The notes: generated by a model from the sequence alone, not told the origin. Counted from the first letter of the stretch, positions 52,551 to 63,844 are shown. The stretch is 64,000 nucleotides of DNA from JBAXBF01 sp034429745 (GCA_034429745.1 DAOUFY010000097.1:1-64000), one strand, 5' to 3'. Numbers and translations: made by a program.

Positions 52551-54803
52551 CTAAAATAATCCTTCCAATCGCTCAAGGGCTAACCAAAAGCCTTCACCTT
52601 CATTTTCATGCCCTTGCCAAATTTCAGGAATAAACGAAGCAGTCGGAGCAGTATGAGCAAGATAGTCCGCAAGCGCCGGAAAATCCGTTTCTCCCTCACC
52701 GATTTGCAAGCCCTCACCATCTACCCCTTTGGTATCGGCAATATGCAAATGTGCTGTGTAAGGTCCTAATGTTTCAATGTATTGCTTAAAAGAAAGGTTG
52801 AAATGATTGCAGGTCAGCAATCCATGGCTGACATCTAAACACAGGCGGTAATGATAGCGACGGCAAAATTCTGCCGTATCCTGCGGATCTACAAAGAGAT
52901 TCAAGTAAAGCTGCCCGCCCATATACCATGGAAATGGAGGCAAGGTTTGCGGAATCAATTCGACTCCTTCCATATCTAGTTTAGACAACTCTTCGGCAAG
53001 TACCTCATAAAGAGGGATACGTTCATGAGGGTGCAGTAAGCGATCTCTCGTAAATCCGCCAACACTGGCAATTATCAGCGGCCTGCTTGCTTTTTTGAAA
53101 AAGGGCTTAAGCTGTCTTGTCAAGTCAATTACCCGCTGAAGTTCAGCTAAAGAGCGCTGACGATAAGCCTTATCCGGATGGCATGGGTTTAACAAATGGT
53201 CGCCGGCAAACAAATCCGGACTGTGCACAGTGAAATCTAAATCATAAGCTTCATCAAAAAATTGCAGTGCATCTAGGTCTAAATCTTTATAACTAAGATG
53301 AAACTCAATGAAATCCGGGTTGGATTTAGCCATCAACTTCTTGAAATCGTAATATCTTACCGGAATACCCCATGGGCGGCGAAAAGAATAGTGCCGCGGC
53401 TGCACATGCTGATCCTCCTGCAGCAAGTCGCTTGGGTAAAAGAAGTCTCCGGCTTTAAAATTGCGGCGGGCTTTCAACCCTATCAACTCAGCTTTTCGAT
53501 TGGGCTGCAAGCCGCGTCCGGGGCTTTTTACCTCGATCATCTCCTCGCGGATAATCTCGCCTTCTTTCAAATCGCAATTGATGATCAAGCTTTTCGCTAG
53601 CGTTACTCTGTTGATGACCTCCCCTTGGCTAATCTGCCTTTCATCTGCTGAGCCTAAAGCCTCTTCTACTTGGCGAATCTGTTCCACCATAGCTTTAAAC
53701 TCGGAAGGAAGCAAACTGACCTTATGATCGTTACCTTCCATATTGCGGTCAAGCGTGATATGCTTCTCAATAACTTTTGCTCCGCGGGCAACCGCAGCAA
53801 TTGCCACATGAAAACCGCGTTCATGTCCTGAATAACCCACCGGGCAGTCGCCGATTTCCCGCAATCGGTCCATGTACTTGAGGTGAATATCTTTGAATGG
53901 AGCCGGATAAGTTGAGTTGCACTGTAGCAAAACATACTGTGCCCCTAAATGCTTAAGCAGATTTACTGCTTCGACAATTTCGCTTTCAACTGACATGCCG
54001 GTGGAGCAAATTAATGGTTTGCCTGTCTTAGCTAAAGCTTTAAGCAGATCATGATTGGTCAAGTCGGCAGAAGCAACTTTATAAGCTGCCATGCCATATT
54101 TTTCCAGCACCTCTACGCTATCCAAATCCCACGGCGTACATAAAGGCATAATTCCTTGTTGCTTGCAATAGTCAAATGCCTCAAACATTTCCTCATCGCT
54201 TAACTGAAAGCGAGATAAAATATCCAACGTATATTGAGAGCCAAGATTTTCACCGTGTGTGTTTTGGCTGTCTTTATACAAGGACTGCAGATGACGCATT
54301 TGGAACTTTGCACAATCTGCACCAGCTTCAATAGCCCTATCTATGAGCTGCTTAGCAAGCTTTAAACTCCCGTTATGGTTAATACCAATTTCCGCAATGA
54401 TAAACGTTGGCGACTGATCATCTATGACAAAATCGCCAATACGCACTCCTTCGCCCTTCATTCGTTGACGCGCTACTGCCACAAGACGGCGGCGCTCATC
54501 AAGGATAGGCACGTATAGAATACGCTCATTGAGCTTTGACTTAATCTTCTCAGGCGAATCTGAGGTGGTAGCATAAATAAAATTGCGATTAATAATGTGG
54601 GAAAGAGGTAAATTCAAATCTACTTGCTGATGAGACATTACCCAGCGCAAGAAATCCCCATTGGTGAAAAGTCCCTCCAGCACGCCCAATTCAGAAACTG
54701 CAAAAACCACTCTGCCTTTTGTATCAATGATCTTCTGCAGTGCATTGCCAATTGTTTCCTGTACGTTCACACAATATTTTGCGATATTTTTTTCTATGAT
54801 CAT
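52551..54803 (-). CDS. Nonulosonic acid synthase (NeuB-like) fused to CBS, SAF and TIM-barrel domains
   Basis: A 750-residue fusion. Residues 1-118 form a CBS-domain pair (VVFAVSELGVLEGLFTNGDF ... RILYVPILDERRRL). Residues 121-385 are a NeuB aldolase: PTFIIAEIGINHNGS, GADCAKFQMR, STGMSVESE, GYSGHERG and KVIEKHITLDRN with NDHKVSL. About 400-465 is the SAF/antifreeze-like lid. About 470-750 is a xylose-isomerase-like (AP endonuclease 2) TIM barrel with HSPDLFAGDH, YRLCLDVSHGLL, HLHIADTKGVDGEGLQIGEG and PEIWQGHENEGEGF. It would condense PEP with a hexosamine-derived sugar, with an extra epimerase/isomerase-like domain preparing or editing the substrate. The sugar is not predictable; legionaminic-, pseudaminic- or sialic-type acids are options. 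Confidence 0.9.
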   Translation of the reverse strand: MIIEKNIAKYCVNVQETIGNALQKIIDTKGRVVFAVSELGVLEGLFTNGDFLRWVMSHQQVDLNLPLSHIINRNFIYATTSDSPEKIKSKLNERILYVPILDERRRLVAVARQRMKGEGVRIGDFVIDDQSPTFIIAEIGINHNGSLKLAKQLIDRAIEAGADCAKFQMRHLQSLYKDSQNTHGENLGSQYTLDILSRFQLSDEEMFEAFDYCKQQGIMPLCTPWDLDSVEVLEKYGMAAYKVASADLTNHDLLKALAKTGKPLICSTGMSVESEIVEAVNLLKHLGAQYVLLQCNSTYPAPFKDIHLKYMDRLREIGDCPVGYSGHERGFHVAIAAVARGAKVIEKHITLDRNMEGNDHKVSLLPSEFKAMVEQIRQVEEALGSADERQISQGEVINRVTLAKSLIINCDLKEGEIIREEMIEVKSPGRGLQPNRKAELIGLKARRNFKAGDFFYPSDLLQEDQHVQPRHYSFRRPWGIPVRYYDFKKLMAKSNPDFIEFHLSYKDLDLDALQFFDEAYDLDFTVHSPDLFAGDHLLNPCHPDKAYRQRSLAELQRVIDLTRQLKPFFKKASRPLIIASVGGFTRDRLLHPHERIPLYEVLAEELSKLDMEGVELIPQTLPPFPWYMGGQLYLNLFVDPQDTAEFCRRYHYRLCLDVSHGLLTCNHFNLSFKQYIETLGPYTAHLHIADTKGVDGEGLQIGEGETDFPALADYLAHTAPTASFIPEIWQGHENEGEGFWLALERLEGLF

Positions 54804-54835
54804 AAATCATTTTCCCGAATAAGATATTTAGGCAT

Positions 54836-55969
54836 CTATTTCTTGAAAAGCATTGGCTCTTTTTCCTTTAGCACTTGATATACAGCTTGGGCGATAATTT
54901 CATATCCCTTAACATTGGGATGCATTTTATCAACATAAACATCTTGTTCGCCCACAAAAACATCCACTAAATCCACACAATAGGAATGCTGAGCACAGCT
55001 GCTTCTCGCTGCCTCGTAAAATTCTTTGGCTACATCTAAATAGCCATAGATGATTTCACCTTCTTCATTCATCAGAAACTTTTTTTCCTGTTCAGTTGGT
55101 TGATATTCTCCTATCCCTAATGCCGGCTGCAAAAAGCACAAATAGGGAATTCCAAACTCAGCGGCTGCAGCGTGCATCAGACGCACATTGCGCAGCCATT
55201 GTTCCGAGGCTGAAATATCTACCTTCGGACCATAATTCACCCCGCGCTGAATCGGCTTTGTTCCGCTTAATTTTTGCCCAAAACGCCGCACCACATAAAG
55301 CGCGTTAGGCATAAACAGGGGTTCCGGCTCCTTCACAAGGTAATCCATGACACTGGCTTGATACATATTTACCATAGGGTGAAACCGAACCGCCGCTCTT
55401 ACACCATATTCGTTGACTCCATTCAGGGAAATAATGACATCCGGCTTCAAGGGAAGCACATCGCGGATCATTTTAATCAATTCCTGATTCGAAGAGAAAC
55501 CAGCCACTCCCCCATTAATCACTTGCACCTTAATGCCATCTTTGGCAATAATCTCCTGCAAGGCTTGAGCCCAAATGTGGGGGGTATTTCCATCGGTCGT
55601 TGATCCTCCCAATGTAACAATACGCAGCACCTTGCCATCCCCTGCCCCACTGCCATAAATGGTAAAGCCGGGCAAAGACTTATAATCCACTCGAGCCGCA
55701 TTTGGGTTATGAGCGTAACCAAGATGCGGATCTAAATAGCTGTACATGTCTCCCTCAAACATCGGAGAAATGGCTTTAATCCCTTCATCCTGTTTAATAT
55801 TCAATAAAAAGGGATGCACGTTGCGGCCGCTCCACAGCAGAAAAAGATAAGCTGCCAGCTCAACAAGCACAATAAGTACAATAGCACTGCCGATCCCAAA
55901 TAAAATGCTGGCAGTTTTTAACCATGCTTGACGGTCTTGCTTTCCATTTATGCTCAATTCTTTATCCAT
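54836..55969 (-). CDS. SGNH/GDSL-family hydrolase, membrane anchored
   Basis: A 377-residue protein beginning at the ATG of 55967-55969 (an upstream in-frame start would overlap the carbamoyltransferase gene by 44 bp). A transmembrane anchor (about 15-42) precedes an SGNH hydrolase fold: RIVTLGGSTTDGN (Ser nucleophile block), QVINGGVAGFSSNQEL (block II Gly), VIISLNGVNEYG (Asn block) and YVDKMHPNVKGYEII (Asp-x-x-His). It may remove or exchange acyl groups on the exported glycan. It follows the carbamoyltransferase, SxtJ and DUF5989 genes, with which homologues recur. Confidence 0.85.
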   Translation of the reverse strand: MDKELSINGKQDRQAWLKTASILFGIGSAIVLIVLVELAAYLFLLWSGRNVHPFLLNIKQDEGIKAISPMFEGDMYSYLDPHLGYAHNPNAARVDYKSLPGFTIYGSGAGDGKVLRIVTLGGSTTDGNTPHIWAQALQEIIAKDGIKVQVINGGVAGFSSNQELIKMIRDVLPLKPDVIISLNGVNEYGVRAAVRFHPMVNMYQASVMDYLVKEPEPLFMPNALYVVRRFGQKLSGTKPIQRGVNYGPKVDISASEQWLRNVRLMHAAAAEFGIPYLCFLQPALGIGEYQPTEQEKKFLMNEEGEIIYGYLDVAKEFYEAARSSCAQHSYCVDLVDVFVGEQDVYVDKMHPNVKGYEIIAQAVYQVLKEKEPMLFKK

Positions 55970-55979
55970 CTTGCTAGAG

Positions 55980-57809
55980 TTAGGTCTTGGTAACGTAATA
56001 ATTTTCCATGACAAGCGTATCAATTCCGCTGTTGGAATAAGTGTTTAAGGCATTGGCAGGTGTCGTTACAATAGGTTCCCCGCGTAAATTAAACGAGGTA
56101 TTCATCAGCACCGGCACACCAGTTGCCTCACCGAACAACTCCACAAGCCGATAGTAGCGCGGGTTCCATTCACGGCGTACCGTTTGCAACCGCCCGGTGC
56201 CCAAATGATTGACTGCCGGCACCTGCTGTCCCAGCACTTCATCCCATGGATACACCACAAGCATAAAACGCGGCGGATATTGACGCTGCGGATCTTTCAA
56301 GGTCGGAAAATAACGTGTGGTTGCCTCCTCCAAGATCACCGGCGCAAAGGGACGGAAAGGTTCGCGAAACTTGATTTTTGAGTTGACAATATCTTTCATC
56401 TCAGCTCGGCGCGGGTCTGCCATAATACTGCGGTTGCCCAAAGCCCGCGGTCCCCATTCAAAGCGTCCCTGATACCAGCCGATCACTTTGCCTTCTAAAA
56501 TGTCATCCACCACCCGTTGGATCAAGCGCTCATCGTCATCAATTCTTTCATACCGAAAGTTTGTCTTTGCCAATGCAGTTTTAATCTCATCCTCACCATA
56601 GGCTGCCCCCCAGTAATTGTGCTCCTGCACAAAGCGGCGCGGCATGCCAAGCATAACGTGATATACATACAGCGCAGCTCCTAGGGCACCACCAGAATCA
56701 CCTGCGGCCGGCTGAATATACAATTCTTCAAATGGAGTCTCAGCTAATATGCGTCCATTGGCTTTGCTGTTCAATCCCACTCCGCCAGCCATGCACAAAC
56801 GTTTTGACTTCGTTTGCTGATACACCCAATTTGCCATCTTCAATATTATTTCCTCGGTTACATACTGAATGCTGGCAGCAATATCAGCATAATATTGGTT
56901 TTCCTTAGCTTTAGGAGAATTGGGGTCAACCGTTGGATTTGTCTTGGGGGTAAAGAACTCTGATTCATGGACCCGCGGGGCACCAAACAAGTTGATAAAC
57001 TTTTCATTGTATGTTTGATCGGGCGAGTAATGGTAGGAAAAATAATCCATGTTCAACCAGAAACTGCCATCATCCTGTACTTTTACTAGCTTATATATTT
57101 TATCTACATAGCGCGGCTCGCCATATGGAGCCATCCCCATCACTTTATATTCCCCCTCGTTAATCTGGAATCCTAAAAAGGCAGTGAAAGCTGAATATAA
57201 TAAACCTAACGAATGCGGAAAGCGATGCTCATGGGTAAGCTTGATTTCATTTTTGCCAGGCAATAAAGCAGCACTCGAACTGCTTTTTCCATTCTCATAT
57301 TGGGCTCCATTCTCCCAAAAAGCGCGCCCATATCCCATAGCAGCTGTTGTCCATTCACCAACACCATCCAATGTTAAAATTGCGGCTTCTTCAAATGGCG
57401 AAGCAAAAAATGCCGCCGCCGCATGTGAAAGATGATGATCAACAAAGAGGATTTTTTCCGGCGGTACTTTTATTCGCTCTACTAGAAGACTTTTGACCCA
57501 CAGCTTTTTATCAAAATAATTGACCATCGCTTCGCTGAACGTACGCCAAGAATAGGGATATGTGCCAAGCAAGGTCATGAGAATGCGTTCAAACTTTACC
57601 AAGGGCTTTTCATAGAAAACCACATAATCCAAATCCTCAGCAGTAATTCCAGCTTGCTTTAAGCAAAACTCTATCGCCAGTGCTGGAAAATCGTGATCAT
57701 GCTTAATACGGCTGAAGCGCTCTTCTTCCGCTGCAGCAACCAAGATTCCATCTTGCAGCAATGCTGCCGCTGAATCGTGATAGTAGAAAGAAAGTCCAAG
57801 AATATTCAT
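55980..57809 (-). CDS. Carbamoyltransferase (NodU/TobZ family)
   Basis: A 609-residue O-carbamoyltransferase: N-terminal Kae1-like domain with MNILGLSFYYHDSAAALLQDG, DHHLSHAAAAFF (metal-binding His, about 119-130) and TLDGVGEW, the segment LCMAGGVGLNSKANGRI, and the C-terminal domain with GPRALGNRSI and LMNTSFNLRGEPIV. It uses carbamoyl phosphate and ATP to place a carbamoyl group on a hydroxyl, here probably on a glycan sugar. It begins 1 bp after the SxtJ-like stop codon, so translation is coupled. Confidence 0.93.
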   Translation of the reverse strand: MNILGLSFYYHDSAAALLQDGILVAAAEEERFSRIKHDHDFPALAIEFCLKQAGITAEDLDYVVFYEKPLVKFERILMTLLGTYPYSWRTFSEAMVNYFDKKLWVKSLLVERIKVPPEKILFVDHHLSHAAAAFFASPFEEAAILTLDGVGEWTTAAMGYGRAFWENGAQYENGKSSSSAALLPGKNEIKLTHEHRFPHSLGLLYSAFTAFLGFQINEGEYKVMGMAPYGEPRYVDKIYKLVKVQDDGSFWLNMDYFSYHYSPDQTYNEKFINLFGAPRVHESEFFTPKTNPTVDPNSPKAKENQYYADIAASIQYVTEEIILKMANWVYQQTKSKRLCMAGGVGLNSKANGRILAETPFEELYIQPAAGDSGGALGAALYVYHVMLGMPRRFVQEHNYWGAAYGEDEIKTALAKTNFRYERIDDDERLIQRVVDDILEGKVIGWYQGRFEWGPRALGNRSIMADPRRAEMKDIVNSKIKFREPFRPFAPVILEEATTRYFPTLKDPQRQYPPRFMLVVYPWDEVLGQQVPAVNHLGTGRLQTVRREWNPRYYRLVELFGEATGVPVLMNTSFNLRGEPIVTTPANALNTYSNSGIDTLVMENYYVTKT

Positions 57810-57810
57810 C

Positions 57811-58329
57811 TCAAAATTGCCTCTTCATGTCTTCCAATGTTGTTTTATCAGGAGGACGGGCTGACCAATATGAAGGCAACGTATTCGTTCGAATGCGCAA
57901 GGGGTCACTAAACAGCCTCACCAACAACCCAAAAGGAGTAACCACAATAAAATAAAACCAAATCAACAGCATTCTCCCTTGAAAATCTCCCATACGCATG
58001 GCAAAAGCTTTCCATGCTTGCCAGATCCGCTGCAAACCCTTTCCTTCTGCTACTTTAGGCAAGGCTTTTTTATCAATCTTTTCATAAGATCGCATAAACA
58101 ACCATGTGCTGCAAGCCCCAATTACACCTCCAATGAGCAGCCAGATTAAAACTGCCATCCACTTGCCCAACTCTGTGCGGGTGTACAGCGCGCCGACCCA
58201 CAGCAGCAGCACAACAAGAACATCCCATAATGTTGGGATAACCTTTACACCGCTGCCAATTAACACTTTGCCGCTGGAATATCCCACCAACGTCAGCAAT
58301 ATTAGGACAATTGCGCTTAGTACTTCCAT
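57811..58329 (-). CDS. SxtJ-like membrane protein
   Basis: A 172-residue protein with an N-terminal helix, two further hydrophobic segments (about 5-80) and a soluble or amphipathic region, ending in a membrane stretch FQGRMLLIWFYFIVVTPFGLLV (about 115-135). It resembles the SxtJ family found next to carbamoyltransferases (sxtI) in saxitoxin and polysaccharide clusters. Function unestablished; it may hold the carbamoyltransferase at the membrane. Confidence 0.7.
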   Translation of the reverse strand: MEVLSAIVLILLTLVGYSSGKVLIGSGVKVIPTLWDVLVVLLLWVGALYTRTELGKWMAVLIWLLIGGVIGACSTWLFMRSYEKIDKKALPKVAEGKGLQRIWQAWKAFAMRMGDFQGRMLLIWFYFIVVTPFGLLVRLFSDPLRIRTNTLPSYWSARPPDKTTLEDMKRQF

Positions 58330-58433
58330 TCAATTCTCCTATGCAATGTTCTTTATCCGCATCATTTTAATACGCGCCAAACTAACAGAGAACACTCTAA
58401 TCACCAAACTAAATCAATTCATGGATCTCTACG

Positions 58434-58616
58434 CTAAAATATCGTGTAAATAAACGGTGCAATGCCTGAAGCTGATGCCAATACGAGCAGCACACTAAAA
58501 ATGACGAGAACCAATACCATCGGAATCAGCCACCATTTTTTATTTTTCCATAGAAACTCAAATAGTTCCCCTATTACACCCATCCGCACAATAAGATTAT
58601 GAAAAAAATTGCTCAT
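58434..58616 (-). CDS. DUF5989-family small membrane protein
   Basis: A 60-residue protein with one transmembrane helix (WWLIPMVLVLVIFSVLLVLA, about 28-47) and the N-terminal GELFEFLWKNKKWWL pattern of the DUF5989 family, commonly next to SxtJ and carbamoyltransferase genes. The conserved company supports that it is real in spite of its size. It starts just downstream of an extended -10 promoter at 58712-58720. Confidence 0.82.
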   Translation of the reverse strand: MSNFFHNLIVRMGVIGELFEFLWKNKKWWLIPMVLVLVIFSVLLVLASASGIAPFIYTIF

Positions 58617-58711
58617 CTTTTTCGGTGATCTTCCTTTCTAGCTTTTAACAGAGAAGACAATCTCCATTTCCATTTAGCTTAAACCAAACAAATCCATCAT
58701 GACAGCCATTT

Positions 58712-58720
58712 AGTATAACA
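58712..58720 (-). promoter_or_regulatory. Candidate extended -10 promoter inside the polysaccharide locus
   Basis: The minus strand reads TGTTATACT (complement of 58712-58720), an extended -10 with five of six core matches, about 100 bp before the DUF5989 gene in the longest gap of this locus (163 bp). It could drive the genes from DUF5989 towards wzy independently of the upstream block. Confidence 0.5.
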
Positions 58721-58779
58721 TAAAATATGATGAAAAAGAATACACGAACTAGCCGTTCACCAATCTTAGCTTTATTTCC

Positions 58780-60372
58780 TCACCCCATCAAACTGCACAC
58801 GCGGCTGCTTTTTATGAGCAATATCCTGTCATTTCCCGCCCATAGGGGGTAATAATGAAAATTCATTTCCCACGAACCTATCAGCACTACCTCCTTAGGG
58901 TAGATCATATCCTCAAACGATCCCTTCTTCCAATGAGCCAAGAGAGGCAAAACACTATCCTCCCCATACGCTTCAAAAGCATACACTACAATCCAATTTT
59001 CTGGTGTACTGCAAAAATCTTCTTTTCCTGTTAGCCGCGCAGCGTTTAGTGCAAGCTTTTCCGCTCCTATATCTTTCCATACTCGATCAGATAACCAATA
59101 CGTTCGCTCTTGATGCGCTAAAAGCATTTGTTGTGTTTCGTTAGCCAATTTTGCAGGACTATAATTCACAATGCTTTGGGCCGCTCGGAACAACCAAACA
59201 GCATTGATGGCAAATAACACGAGGATCATGCTGATCCATATTCTGCGCCACTGTATTTGTCCAAGCGTTTCGCCTAAAAAAGATATGCCCCTAGAAGCAA
59301 ACAAAGCAAGAAAAGGAGCTAAAACAAGGTAGTTGCGTACCGCCATAACCTGCTGCAGGCTAAAGTAACCTATATAAATCACCGGAAAAGCCATCAGCAC
59401 GGCACCCATGGCTAATGATTCACGCAGCCATATCCAAATACCAACTAAAGCGCATAAGAAAAACAAAGCAGCTATGCCCGGGTAATGGGAGGGCAAGACG
59501 AAAGCAAGATAGATAAGCATAGCACCTAAATGCTCAAGCCCCGGCGCAATGTACTGTACATCATAGGCACCTTGGTAGTGCCGCATTTCATAAAATATAT
59601 CTTTAAAGAAAATTAAAGGATCGAGCAAAGTGCCTGGGGTCATCAGCAAATAACCGCCGAAGAAAGGCAGCAATGTATAAGCTAGTCCCCGTACTACTTT
59701 AATATACCCTTTTGCTGACTCCTCTTGTGCTTGTATATTGGCAAGCAAAATCGGAATGAGCAGCAGCCCAGCCGGATACTTAGTGCTGCAAGCTACCCCG
59801 CCAAAAAATGCAGCCGCAATTCCCCATTTTGGTGATACCTTCCAAGCCATGGCAATAAAAAACAAGGCAAGAGCAGCAAATTGCATCATTACAGCATCCG
59901 GAGCAACCCAGCGGGCGTGATAAGCCACCTCCCATGAAAAACCCAGCAAACATGCTGCGCAAAAAGCTTCCCACAGCTTTCGTCTCAGCAGCCATACCGC
60001 TCCAAAGATCCAAAAAACCGACAAGCCCGAAACAAACAAAAAAACCTGCCTCATTTGCAGAAGAAACAGCGGGGCTTGTACTGCCTGCTGCAAATAGGAG
60101 CGCAAGGAATGTATATCCAACCCTACTTGAGCAAACGCACCACGGACGTAAGGAAACAGCGTTCCGATCCCCAACCAATAAGAAACTGATGGATACTTAT
60201 ACCAGCGAGGTAAAAACACACCGCTCTTGATAGTGCGTTCCACCAAAGCCACTATTTTATCTTCATCCCAATGAAAGCCAAAATTAATCCCCCATACCCC
60301 TGTACCATAGAAAACAAGAAAAGGGAAAACAGCCAAAGCTAAAGCGGCTATCAACTGAGTGATTTTTTTCAT
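58780..60372 (-). CDS. GT39/ArnT-like membrane glycosyltransferase
   Basis: A 530-residue polytopic protein with about 11 helices and the GT-C first-loop signature FHWDEDKIV (about 33-41, Asp-Glu-Asp acidic motif) that binds polyprenyl-phosphate sugars in dolichyl-phosphate-mannose transferase families. The next part ends with helices and a C-terminal soluble loop (LTGKEDFCSTPENW). It probably transfers a lipid-linked sugar to the glycan or protein outside the cytoplasm. Donor unknown. Confidence 0.78.
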   Translation of the reverse strand: MKKITQLIAALALAVFPFLVFYGTGVWGINFGFHWDEDKIVALVERTIKSGVFLPRWYKYPSVSYWLGIGTLFPYVRGAFAQVGLDIHSLRSYLQQAVQAPLFLLQMRQVFLFVSGLSVFWIFGAVWLLRRKLWEAFCAACLLGFSWEVAYHARWVAPDAVMMQFAALALFFIAMAWKVSPKWGIAAAFFGGVACSTKYPAGLLLIPILLANIQAQEESAKGYIKVVRGLAYTLLPFFGGYLLMTPGTLLDPLIFFKDIFYEMRHYQGAYDVQYIAPGLEHLGAMLIYLAFVLPSHYPGIAALFFLCALVGIWIWLRESLAMGAVLMAFPVIYIGYFSLQQVMAVRNYLVLAPFLALFASRGISFLGETLGQIQWRRIWISMILVLFAINAVWLFRAAQSIVNYSPAKLANETQQMLLAHQERTYWLSDRVWKDIGAEKLALNAARLTGKEDFCSTPENWIVVYAFEAYGEDSVLPLLAHWKKGSFEDMIYPKEVVLIGSWEMNFHYYPLWAGNDRILLIKSSRVCSLMG

Positions 60373-60391
60373 TTTTAGTGCAGTTTATTGG

Positions 60392-61174
60392 TTAGAATAA
60401 TTCCTTAATCTCGAAGCCCAAATCCGCAAAAGTGAGCTCTCCGCTTTCAAGCAAATATTCAGCCCTTTGCCAATCCTGCGGTGAGTCAATATCAACCCAT
60501 TCACTCGGAGGGATCACCAAAGGAAGTATCCGATCTCCAGTCATGGAATTTTTTTCTAACAGCGTATCACTCCAAGCAGCGTCCACATACCCTGTTTGCC
60601 AATATACCTGCGGCAGCACTTGACGCGGCAAGTTGTACAACTCAACTCTCCCATTAGATTGATATGCTTTTGGAAGGTCGTAAGGCAAGGCTGAAATCAA
60701 CGGCTGCATAAAGCCATCCTCTCCGATTGTCCACATTTTGAACGGATTTTGAAAAGGCTCACACACCGAACGAACTGAATCTGCTTGCGGATGTTCAATG
60801 AGACTGCTGATGGCTTGCTCAATATGCCATAAGCGCCGAAAAGGTGACGTAGGGCGCAAATGAAGCACTATTCGCGGCTCATATCCTTCCACCTCGGCTA
60901 ACCACTGCAAAGCGTGCTGAAAAACCGGCAAATCAGGTGTATCATCTTGAGCCAACTCAGCCGGCCGCATGAAAGGAGTCTCCGCGCCATAGCGCCGGCT
61001 GATCGCAGCGATCTCTTCATCATCAGTGGATACAATCACCCGCTCCACCATAGCTGAAGCGCGGGCGGCTGCAATGCTATAAGCAATCAGTGGATAGCCA
61101 GCCAAAGGCTTAATATTTTTATGCGGAATGCTTTTAGACCCACCGCGGGCAATGATTAAAGCCAATACTTCCAT
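60392..61174 (-). CDS. CMP-nonulosonate (acylneuraminate) cytidylyltransferase
   Basis: A 260-residue NeuA-type enzyme with the classical IIARGGSKSIPHKNIKPLAG (7-26) signature, VIVSTDDEEIAAIS, LHLRPTSPFRR (LxPTSPxR) and TGYVDAAW. It makes CMP-linked nonulosonic acid from CTP. Unlike the enzyme at 42480-43202, it has the standard motif, so the pair may act on different keto-sugars. Lies between the SDR gene and the GT-C-like gene. Confidence 0.9.
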   Translation of the reverse strand: MEVLALIIARGGSKSIPHKNIKPLAGYPLIAYSIAAARASAMVERVIVSTDDEEIAAISRRYGAETPFMRPAELAQDDTPDLPVFQHALQWLAEVEGYEPRIVLHLRPTSPFRRLWHIEQAISSLIEHPQADSVRSVCEPFQNPFKMWTIGEDGFMQPLISALPYDLPKAYQSNGRVELYNLPRQVLPQVYWQTGYVDAAWSDTLLEKNSMTGDRILPLVIPPSEWVDIDSPQDWQRAEYLLESGELTFADLGFEIKELF

Positions 61175-61190
61175 AACATCTTTCCCCTAA

Positions 61191-62033
61191 TCACCAGATA
61201 GTCCAGCCGCCATCCACAACTAAATTTGCACCAGTCATATAAGAAGAAGCATCTGAAGCGAGAAACAGCAAAGCTCCATTCAGCTCATCTTTTTGCGCCA
61301 TTCTACCTAAGACAGCTCGGGCAGCATAAGCTTTGAGAAATGTCTCATCATGTTGATGATACACCCCGCCTGGAGTTAGGCTGTTGACCCGAATATTTTT
61401 CTCACCATAATAAGCTGCCAGATAGCGCGTTAATCCAAGTATTCCGGCTTTTGTTACCGAGTAGTAAACCGGCTTATAGCGCCGCTTGCTTGCATCCTGC
61501 AATGATTCCTCCGTCTCATACAGCCGTTGATCCGGCGCCACCACGCCATAGATAGAAGCAATATTAATGATAACGCCTTTTCCTTGCTTCAGCATCGGTT
61601 TAACAGCTGCTTGGCAGCATAAAAAAGCTCCGTTTAGGTTGACATCTAATGCCTGCTGCCAAGCAGATAATGGAAAAGTTTCAAATGCACCCGAGTCGAC
61701 GTTTTCTTTTTCTTTGCCATCAAATTTTGGATCAAGCGCAGCATTATTTATCAGAATATCCAATCGCTGATATGTTTGGACAACCTTTTCCACCATTCTT
61801 TCCACTTGAAGCTGTGAAGTGATATCCACTTGATACGGCAACGCCTGCATTCCTTCAGCTCGGATTCTATCGGCAAGTTGTTCTGCGTCCTTTCCATTGA
61901 TATCAGCTATAACGACCACCGCTCCAGCTCTAGCAAGGGTGAACGAAAACTGCTCTCCTAATAAACCGGCCCCTCCTGTAACTAAAGCTACTCGGCCGGT
62001 CAAATCAAAGAGTTTAGTCAGCGCTTCATCCAT
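61191..62033 (-). CDS. SDR-family oxidoreductase
   Basis: A 280-residue classical SDR: TGGAGLLGEQFSFTLARAG (cofactor loop, 19-37, TGxxxxxG), INNAALDP (NNAxx), NIASIYG and YSVTKAGIL (Tyr-x3-Lys), plus NSLTPGGVY and LVVDGGWT. It has a short insertion (LYETEESLQDASKRRYKP) between the catalytic Ser and Tyr. Likely oxidises or reduces a carbonyl on a nonulosonate or hexose precursor; precise substrate unknown. Confidence 0.88.
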   Translation of the reverse strand: MDEALTKLFDLTGRVALVTGGAGLLGEQFSFTLARAGAVVVIADINGKDAEQLADRIRAEGMQALPYQVDITSQLQVERMVEKVVQTYQRLDILINNAALDPKFDGKEKENVDSGAFETFPLSAWQQALDVNLNGAFLCCQAAVKPMLKQGKGVIINIASIYGVVAPDQRLYETEESLQDASKRRYKPVYYSVTKAGILGLTRYLAAYYGEKNIRVNSLTPGGVYHQHDETFLKAYAARAVLGRMAQKDELNGALLFLASDASSYMTGANLVVDGGWTIW

Positions 62034-62045
62034 AAGCCTATAATG

Positions 62046-63833
<1,788 letters not shown>

Positions 63834-63844
63834 TTAATTAAAGA

